Below, piece by piece: positions 57,001 through 64,000 of a stretch of 64,000 bases of DNA. Position 1 is the stretch's first letter. Each line of letters opens with the position of its first letter. Source of the DNA: Trebouxia sp. TZW2008. Lineage: Eukaryota > Chlorophyta > Trebouxiophyceae > Trebouxiales > Trebouxiaceae. The notes beneath the pieces are model-generated. The model saw only the letters and a program-made list of their open reading frames with translations, had not been told where the DNA came from and did not search any database. The stretch lies in assembly GCA_002118135.1 (NCBI GenBank), contig BDIU01000050.1:62001-126000 (forward strand), in the 5' to 3' direction. The translations under genes and the position numbers were made by a program.

Positions 57001-60000
57001 TGCATAAGACACAAACACACACGGTCAAAACAAATGTGATGTTGTCAAATGCCTGACACATGTCAAGTCACCACTAGTCCTCCAGTCACTGTCACTCTCA
57101 GATAGTGTGCAGGATCATTCATTGCAAATACGCTCCTCCACCACACTCAAGCTCCAATGTCTTGCAGTCCATGTTCAGTGATTTATTCTTATGTTGGCTG
57201 CTTTGGTCTCCAAGCAGAAAATTGTCCTTACTCAGAGGATCTACTGCATTTTGCCTGCATTGCTCGGTTCCCAATTGCATTGTCCTTACATTGACGATGT
57301 CCTCACATTGATTGTCCTTACAAAGAGAAGTCACTGCAGTTGAGGAGTCATTGGTCTGACTGCAGATGCAAAGCCTCCAGCGCCATCTTCTGCAGATGTT
57401 ACAGAAACAGCATCCTGACCTCATGTACCCTGCTGCTCTTGGCTGCTTGGCTGACCTGACTGAGGTGAAAAGCCAACTCTGTGCGCTTGCTGTCGTTTTT
57501 GTGTCAAACAGTAACTTGACTGCTGCTGCTGCTGCTGCTGCTGCTCATGCTGCTGCTCATGCTGCTGCTCATGCTGTTGTTGCAGCTGCTATTGTTTGTT
57601 GCTTTTCACACTTCTGGCAATTGACATTGACAAAATGTTGGCAGTGGCATTGAAAGTTGACAGTCCCGGGACTGCTTTTGCTGGCCATGAGCCAGAACTG
57701 CAGCAATCATTTCATGCACTGGCTAGCTGCTGCCACAGCATGGCCAAGTGTTCAAGGATGATGCAACACATCTTGGAAGCATTGTGTCTGTTGCGTAATT
57801 GCCACATTCTTGACAATTCAAAGCAGACCTGTACTGTGCAGATACAGAAGCAGGACGCTATGGATCAAGCTTTAGCAGCCCAGGACCAAAGCAAGCTGCA
57901 ACAGCTTATTAGCAATGATGACGCACAGGTGCTGCCCTGTAGCATGGCCATCTTTGTTTACATGCAATCAAGCATTTGCGTGCTGTCATAAATGCTATGA
58001 CTGCCGCATGCAATGTGTCAGTGCTTGTTGGCGGCCTTGCTCGTGGTCTCTGCACTTCTGCATTATGGCATGTACTTCAGCTTTTGTAGCACGCTTTGAA
58101 GTATAAATGCTGTTCATGTCACAATGTTGAAATAAGTGATGTGGTGCATGAGCCAAGGTTGCACGCTGGTGTAAAGTAATAATGACCAACATTGCTAATA
58201 CTCACACCTGACATACTGCACCTGCTATTGCTACTGAAATACTATCACGTGACCATTAGAACTTGGCTCAAGCTGGAAAACCCTGACTGTACTGCCCCTG
58301 CAAATATATAGATGCCAAATTTCTGAACGGCTTCTGACAACAGCAACTACAGAAATGCTGTCTAAAGACAAAGTCTGTTCTCTCTTTCCTGAATGTCAGG
58401 ATGGCATGCTAAATTAATTTTGCATGCTGCAGAGCTTGTTTGATCTGGCAATCAAGAAGTCCCTTGAGGAGGGGCTGGGAGGGGGTAGGCAGTGGTATCC
58501 CCACACCTACATGTTTGGATACCTCATGAGGCGGGCTGAATTTGTGGTCAAGCAAGCTATGCCACTGCTGGGTATGCCAAAGCACTAAAACTTTCATGAC
58601 ACAGTTGTCATGCTGTCTTAGGGCGGTCTGCTGCGCCGGCATCACTGCCCTATAGACAGGTGTTTGGTGTAGCTATCAAAGAGTCCTCCAAGAGGCCAGG
58701 CAGTGGTACCCCCACACCTCAATGTTGAACTACCTCATGCAGCGGGCTGAGTTTGTTGTCAAGCATGCCATGATGCTGCTAGGTATGCCAAATCACTAAA
58801 AGGTGCATAGCACAGTATAACACTTGCACTAGGGCGGTCTGCTGCGCCAGCATTGTGTGCTTTAAACAGTGTCTCATGTAGCTGTCAGAAAGTCCCTTTA
58901 ATGGGACTAAAAAGGGGGTCAAACCTCCTGACCCTCCAGACAGGGCAATGTCAGCCTTCAACCAATATGTTTGGCTACCTCATGAGGCGGGCTGAGCTTG
59001 TTGTCAAGCATGCCCTGACGCTGCTATGTAGGTCCAAGAAGTAGGCAAGCATATGAAGTGCATGACATGCTGCACTGGGATTTGTAGGCTGGGCTGGGAT
59101 ATATATGCTGTTCTAGAGTGTATATGCTGTGCCCAAGTTGGTATGCTGTGCCATTTGTTTCTTTGCAGATGTCTTAAGGCTCGAAGGGTGGCTTGAGAAG
59201 CCAGGCCTTCTTGGACAAGGCAACACAACCCTAGGTCTAAATTTTAATGTCCCAGCTGTAGTCCAGCAGGTTTACAAGCCTCTACACTAAGACTCTAGCC
59301 TTACAAGCATGCATCACTTGTTCAGTGCCTTTGCACAGCATGTACGCCTGCATTTCTAAGTCTGGCACGTAATCGCTTGCAGGTGAAGAGACATCAATGC
59401 AGCACGCAGAGCCCGCTATGCAGGCTGCCATGCACAGCCTGGGCTCACAGGGGGGCGCTGCTGTCTTGCTGCACTACAGGTGACCGTTACACACCATTGC
59501 ATATGCTGCTGTCTGTGCCTGACACAAAAGACAAGGGAAAGCTAACACTGGTAAGTGCCTGATGTGCAGCTTGGGCTCACAAGGTGGTGCTGCTGACAGG
59601 TGACCATTGTAGCTGCCGCTGTCGTTGCATGCAAGCTGATACAAAAGACAAGGTAGATGCGTGCTGTTTGGCATCATCATGGAAGCTTCTGCACACAAAT
59701 CCGGCCTAAAATGTATCTGATTTGCTGGAAAATGCTGATTTGTGCATGCAGCTTTCATGCTGAGCGCTTGAAGTGTGTGAATCTTGAGCAAGCAGTGACA
59801 TGCGAAACGAGCAGGCTGTATGGCATGAAAAGCCGTGTGATGTATCTCCTGCTGTGCAAGCTGAAACTCATCCATGTTGGCTTTTGTTGCAGCTTGACCA
59901 CATTCCAGCATATATATATCAAGCAGCTTTCGGGCTGCCTCTATAGACAGAGGCTCCCGTTATGACACCTATACCTATACCTTAGACTTTGCTTTTTCTG

Positions 60001-60597
60001 TTCTTCTTGAGCAGCACAGATGAAGACAACATTGTGTTCAGAGCTTAACGAAAGCTGTGCCTTGCTTTGTTGCAGGTATATGTCAATGGATGAGCAGCTG
60101 TCCAACAGAAAACTCTGCACAAACAAGAAGCGTATTGCTAAACAAATACTAAGGAAGGCTGTGGTGTGTGTTGTTGCAGATACATGTCAACAGATGAACA
60201 GCTGTACAAAGACATTGAAGGGGTTCTAGAGCAGGCATGTGACATGTTCAAATGGCGACATCAGCATTACAAGCAGCTCATTACTCAGCCAGAGCAGCTC
60301 ACATGCTTGCTTGAGTTCTGGGATGGAGTATGTCATCTATACACAGGCAAAGCAAAACCTAGTCATTGGGTGGCGAATTTGTTGAAGACCCTGAAGTTCT
60401 TTACACCATTTGCTAGGGAACAAGCTGTGAGCAAGGCAGAAACCAGTAGTGCTGTCATGACTAAAGCAAGTGTGTGGTGGGAGGAGCTAAAAGTACCTAG
60501 GCTCAAAGCGCTGTTTGAAACTGCTGACGTGGCTGACAATGACGTTGCTGCAAACAAGCGGCAAAAACGTAGTGGCACTCATAGATTTGACAAGTAG
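54030..60597 (+). CDS. MEN1-like: Menin-like protein
   Basis: Twelve exons close in frame: 54030-54188, 54264-54350, 54658-54735, 55347-55499, 56003-56167, 56695-56772, 57366-57464, 57842-57928, 58433-58571, 59169-59219, 59383-59479 and 60180-60597. They encode ~536 residues (human menin is ~610). Correspondences to menin, in order, are KVKVVADSVWSKLTGVFVND; QHLKHGTKSPKRQLDCGGVV; VSEDHCWLNSDPKGAREGT, then GWLYSGGHAPLC; TAMITSMNPSI; PDLMYPAALGCLADLTE; RQWYPHTYMFGYLMRRAE (menin's YPYMYLAGYH region); YMSTDEQLYKDIEGVL; and LLEFWDGVC. The C-terminus is basic (NKRQKR), like a nuclear signal. Menin is a chromatin scaffold best known from animals. Exons 4, 8, 10 and the 55499 GC donor are the least certain. 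Confidence 0.85.
54838..55395 (+). repeat. Copies of menin-like exon 4 start with upstream intron
   Basis: Units near 54865-54910 (GTGCAGCATGCAAACATCTC, ACTCAGCACTTTCAAG), 55160-55212 (GTGTGCAGCATGTGTACAC, ACTCAGCATCTGAAG) and the true exon at 55340-55390 (GTGTGCAGCATGTGTACAC, ACTCAGCACTTGAAG). The last two units also share ~90 bp of upstream intron (ACTATGCATCTGTACAGCAT). All keep the TGCAG acceptor. Confidence 0.88.
55825..56515 (+). repeat. Partial copies of menin-like exon 5 on both sides
   Basis: About 55833-55917 copies the exon 5 acceptor and start (GTGTCTGAGGATCACTGCTG, GGCTGAACAGTGACCCCAA), then frameshifts. Two units after the exon, about 56283-56372 (AAAGCGCTGCCTGTGAATG, then CTCAACAG|GTATGGAC) and 56415-56505, copy its end with donor. 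The unit at 56003-56167 is the intact exon. Confidence 0.88.
57518..57592 (+). repeat. CTG trinucleotide repeat
   Basis: CTGCTGCTGCTGCTG runs with CATG interruptions, ~75 bp, in the menin-like intron after exon 7. Confidence 0.95.
58440..59040 (+). repeat. Three copies of menin-like exon 9
   Basis: GGCAGTGGTA.CCCCACACCT and ACCTCATG..GCGGGCTGA..TTGT occur at 58478-58575 (exon used), 58700-58795 and 58935-59035. Copy 2 has a codon change (FGY to LNY) but stays open and has the same donor (CTAG|GTATGCC). Copy 3 has lost the WYPHTY start. Confidence 0.92.
60074..60115 (+). repeat. Copy of the last menin-like exon's start
   Basis: TTGCAGGTATATGTCAATGG and ATGAGCAGCTGTCCAA repeat the acceptor and start of the terminal exon at 60174-60210 (TTGCAGATACATGTCAACAG, ATGAACAGCTGTACAA), 104 bp upstream. 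Confidence 0.85.
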
Positions 60598-61257
60598 TTC
60601 TCGACAACAATCATGGTCACTTTGGCAAACCCATGAGAAAGGCTTTTTGAAATGGCTGTTGACTCCATTTGTCTTTTACAGTAGGACCGAAACTGCAACT
60701 ACATCCTCTGTCTGCTCGAATGTGGTGACCCTAAACATCAGATCTGAATCTAGAGCCTGCCAATTTTGCCTCAGCAGGTAGCAGTCACAGCTTTGACCAA
60801 GGAGACTTTGAGTGACCTCATGCGCATAACATTGTGACTACAGAACACGATGCGAAGCTGCAGCAGCTAATATTGTTGCATCAACAGCTGTGCAGTGATA
60901 GGACTTGAGCTGTAGTGCATCAGGCATTGTGCACTGATCTAAAACAACTTCATGGGCTGCTTGGTATGACAGTGTATTGAGTGTCTGACGCCAGTGCAAT
61001 GCTTGTCACGTTGCAGCTACCCGCAGAGCTACCCACCCTCCCCCCTCCCCTCCAGGGTTTCCCACGTAGGGTACAGACATCAGCACCTACGCAGGAAGCT
61101 GTTGTGAGCTGGCGTTATGTGCTCACTATTTGCTTCGCGAGTCTCGCACTGCGGCATTTCGCTCTGCTGCTGTAAAGCACGTCAACACGTTGAGCAGCAT
61201 CTGCCCTGCAAGCCAACTGTTCGCAACCTGAAGGGGCGTCGCGAGGGCTAAGGGCGT
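60598..61257. other. Intergenic stretch between menin-like and CTU1 genes
   Basis: This is the 3' flank of the menin-like gene and promoter of CTU1. A pyrimidine run (CCCTCCCCCCTCCCCTCC) lies at 61036-61053. No gene supported. Confidence 0.5.
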
Positions 61258-64000
61258 ATGGTCCAGCTTTGCGGACGGTGCAACAGCCAAAAAGCCGCGT
61301 TGAGGCGTCCCAAGACTTTTGTCCAGGTCGGATCGACTCTCAAAATACTGCGTGCTTCCACCAGGCATCGACTTGAGCCCGTGCCGCCAACAAGCCCTTA
61401 AGTTGTCACAGCTATATAAGCAATATAGAGGCTTGCTGGAGCTGCCAGGCAACTCTCAAGTGCGCAACTAATGGTCTGTACTCTGCAGCTGTGCCAGGAG
61501 TGCTTCTTTCAAGTGTTTGAGGATGAGGTGCATCAAACCATTGTTACCAACAAGCTGTTCAAACCAGGGGAGAAGGTTGCTATAGGCGCCTCAGGCAAGC
61601 TGCATGTTACGATCAATGCATTTGCTGCATCTGCAACAGCACACGTATGCTATTCAGCATTTGCAAGGCGCACCCTGCATGATGCATTCATCCTACATTG
61701 GTTTGCCTGCCTACACTTGGCAGAAGGCCATTGGATTGCAATCACTATGCAGCATTCAGCACATCAGCCAGTGGCATATGCCAAAAGCTTGATTTTGGTG
61801 TAAGCAATTGGCACACTTTGGAATGTTCTGGCTGGACCTTGACAGATTGTTGTGACGGAATTTTGCTGTGTGCAGGTGGCAAAGATTCCACTGTATTGGC
61901 GCATCTGCTTACCTTGCTGAACAAGCGCCACAACTATGGCTTAAACCTTTTCCTGCTCTCCATTGATGAGGGGATCACAGGTAGTTTGGTTGTACAATTG
62001 CCATGACCAATTTGCAAGATTGCAAGCTGCCCACTGACATAGCTATGGCTTGTGCCAGCATGTGCAAAGGCATGTTATTGTCACAGCCTTGAATGAAGCC
62101 CTGTGAGTCCACCACCTGCTTATGTACCTCTTACATTGCTATCACAGCCTCCACGGTCCCTGGTAGTAGAGGCTCTGCTTGTGATCTTTTGCCTTGGCTG
62201 TGATGATTGCTCATGCAGGCTATCGTGATGACTCACTTGAGACAGTCAAGCGCACCGAGTAGCAGTACCAGATTCCGCTGGAAGTCGTGTCTTACAAGCA
62301 GCTCTATCGATGGACCATGCATGAAATTGTGAAAGAGATTGGGACCTGTTACTATTTGTATGTGGCTGTCATGTTTGTTGCAGGCTATCGTGATGACTCA
62401 CTTGAGACAGTGAAGCGCAACGAGCAGCAGTACCAGATTCCGCTGGAAGTGGTGTCTTACAAACAGCTGTATGGCTGGACCATGGATGAAATTGTGAAGG
62501 AGATTGGCACCAAGAACAACTGCACCTTCTGTGGGGTGTTCAGGCGGCAAGCGCTTGACAGAGGAGCTTTCATGATGAAGGTGAATTACTGCGCATAATA
62601 TCGTGCACATAATATTGAACACAGCTTCCGCAAGTGTAGTCATCATACATGCAGGTGTAGCCCAAATACTATCTTGCAAAACCGGCTTGTTTTGCTGATG
62701 TATTTACACAGTGTATGACTTAGTTACATAGCCGCACTGGCATGCTGACTTGTGGCTGTGGGCATCGTAGCTCAACAATACCCGCTGCACATCATTGCAG
62801 GCATGTGCATCTGATGCACCATACTGTTTCCAAGTTTTGTGCATCACCGCCTCAGCTCAATGTCTGTGTCACTGAATTTTGTGGACCATGGGCACAGTTC
62901 TACATCAATGTTCAATGCCTTGCTTCAACGTTTTGTTCGTCAGCAGCCTGTAGAATCTGCTATGTACAGGCCGACAAGGTTGCTACTAGACCAACTATAA
63001 GTTTTGCTGCTGTGTGCAGGCTGACAAGATTGCTACTGGGCACAATGCAGATGACATTGCTGAGACTGTGCTACTCAATATACTGAGAGGGGACTTGCCT
63101 CGCCTGTCAAGATGTGCCTCAATCATCACTGGTAAGCAATCTTGCCCTTATGCTCATAAATGCTAGTATTGTGCTTAATCAGATTAAATGAACCAGGTTT
63201 TCCAGTGTCATGATTCTTTTTGCTATGCTTCTCAAGATGTGCCTCAACCATCGTTGGTAAGAAGAGTTGCCCTCGTACTCACTGACGTTAACAATGTGCC
63301 TATGATGAGCCAGGCTAGATCCTTAGCAGCTGTACTCACATGTGTTCACATTGTAGTGATACACAGAACTTAGCATGGCCCTTGGGCAGAGATGACATGC
63401 ATGTATTGAATGGCTCCGGCATCATAGAAGATCAAAGCGCCCTGAGCTTTGATATTGATGTTGTGCATATTCCAGGTGAGGATGGGGAGCTTCCCAGGGT
63501 GAAGCCTTTCAAGTACACCTACCAAAAAGAAATTGTCATGTATGCTTACTTCAAGAGGCTTGACTACTTCTCCACTGAATGCATTTACGCTCCCTTTGCG
63601 GCTAGAGGGCTGGCCAGAGACTTTGTCAAAGATCTTGAGGTGACAACTTGTTTGTACAATGCTTTGCATCCTGTCTTTCTCAAGGCGTTCAATACTTTGA
63701 CACCTGGGATTCTTGCCTGAGCTTATTGCTTGTGACTGACAGCAGCTGTTCAGCCGCAGCACAGCTCAGTCAGGACATCCTCGGCTGCAGACGGCGGCAG
63801 ACGGCTGCAGATCTAGTCATCGCATGCTGAGACATAGATTGTTGTGTGTCACTGGACATCCACAGACGCTTTGCATGATGGTGCCATGAGCAATGCAAAA
63901 CACCAACAGCCTCACAACTGCTTCTCAAAGTTGCACACCAACACTGACTCTGATGCAGCAGTGCCGCCATAACACATGATGCTGTCGTGCTTGACGTCAT
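61258..64000 (+). CDS. CTU1: Cytoplasmic tRNA 2-thiolation protein 1 (CTU1/NCS6), C-terminus outside window
   Basis: CTU1 with CTU2 thiolates the wobble uridine of tRNA-Lys, -Glu and -Gln. Six phase-consistent exons are seen: 61258-61326, 61489-61594, 61876-61980, 62384-62580, 63020-63131 and 63476-63639. Together they give 251 residues. Diagnostic motifs: an N-terminal zinc site split across exons (MVQLCGRCN and [15 protein letters not shown]), the PP-loop ATPase [15 protein letters not shown] across a GC-AG intron, [19 protein letters not shown], the catalytic CxxC ([14 protein letters not shown]), [20 protein letters not shown] and [20 protein letters not shown]. The remaining C-terminal exon (expected IIDIIHSGE-like) is not found before 64000. 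The ATG at 61258 gives the usual short N-terminus. Confidence 0.95.
62214..62515 (+). repeat. Stop-bearing copy of a CTU1 exon next to the intact one
   Basis: Positions 62214-62350 copy 62380-62516 (166 bp offset), including the acceptor GCAGGCTATCGTGATGACTC. The upstream copy has TAG in place of the CAG/GAG codon after KRTE, and CGATGG for GGCTGG. It loses the NNCTFC part. Only the second copy encodes a working exon. Confidence 0.95.
62965..63290 (+). repeat. Copies of both ends of a CTU1 exon
   Basis: Before exon 63020-63131, 62965-63001 (TACAGGCCGACAAGGTTGCTAC) copies its acceptor and start. After it, 63225-63288 (CAAGATGTGCCTCAACCATC, then GTTG|GTAAGA, then TTGCCCT) copies its end and donor (CAAGATGTGCCTCAATCATC, ACTG|GTAAGC, TTGCCCT). 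Confidence 0.9.

Noticed and set aside
57596..57991. 131-codon plus frame in the menin-like gene
   Set aside because: Only its 57842-57928 part is bounded by good splice sites in phase; the rest is read-through of introns.
62287..62380. Upstream CTU1 exon copy as a real exon
   Set aside because: It has an in-frame TAG and lacks the catalytic NNCTFC part; the copy at 62384-62580 is complete.

Overview
This window is nuclear DNA of a plant-lineage eukaryote, most likely a green alga (chlorophyte; a trebouxiophyte would fit, but that is an inference). The signs are plant-type arogenate dehydrogenase, a SOS1-type Na+/H+ antiporter with a cyclic-nucleotide-binding tail, a Rieske oxygenase of the pheophorbide a oxygenase family with a chloroplast transit peptide, a split-gene layout with about 70 spliceosomal introns, and a tRNA-Arg(UCU) gene. 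There is no operon structure and no CRISPR or prophage. Exons are short (30-600 bp). Acceptors are nearly always TGCAG, and most gene models below close in frame with matching intron phases, which is the main support for them.

Layout. 1-1.7 kb: 3' part of arogenate dehydrogenase (+). 4.4-6.6 kb: a nuclease-like gene (-) with a coiled-coil ORF at its 5' side. 7.4-14.3 kb: a type II membrane glycosyltransferase (+). 17.4-18.2 kb: a secreted protein with a duplicated six-cysteine domain (+). 19.1-21.9 kb: a DUF1295/steroid-5-alpha-reductase-type membrane enzyme (+). 23.0-37.7 kb: SOS1-like antiporter (-), with a tRNA-Arg gene in one intron and a MITE-like element in another. 38.7-40.0 kb: a signal-peptide/tail-TM protein (-). 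40.4-40.9 kb: a short BAP31-like protein (+). 41.9-49.3 kb: the Rieske oxygenase (+). 50.1-50.6 kb: a second short BAP31-like protein (+). 51.5-53.6 kb: full-length BAP31 with coiled coil (-). 54.0-60.6 kb: a menin-like gene (+). 61.3 kb to the window end: CTU1/NCS6 tRNA thiolation protein (+).

The genes do not form one pathway; they are ordinary cellular genes (Tyr synthesis, Golgi/ER, ion transport, chlorophyll breakdown, chromatin, tRNA modification). The striking feature is shared by nearly all of them. Introns contain tandem, decayed copies of the neighbouring exon's end together with its splice site: acceptor plus exon start, or exon end plus donor. One to about nine copies occur per junction. 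Examples are eight extra copies of one SOS1 exon-end/donor unit, four copies of one Rieske-gene exon, three copies of one glycosyltransferase exon, and a stop-bearing copy of a CTU1 exon. This looks like a genome-wide mode of intron growth by junction duplication.

A second shared trait is the frequent use of GC-AG introns. Five phase-confirmed examples in four genes all read CAG|GCAAGC at the donor.
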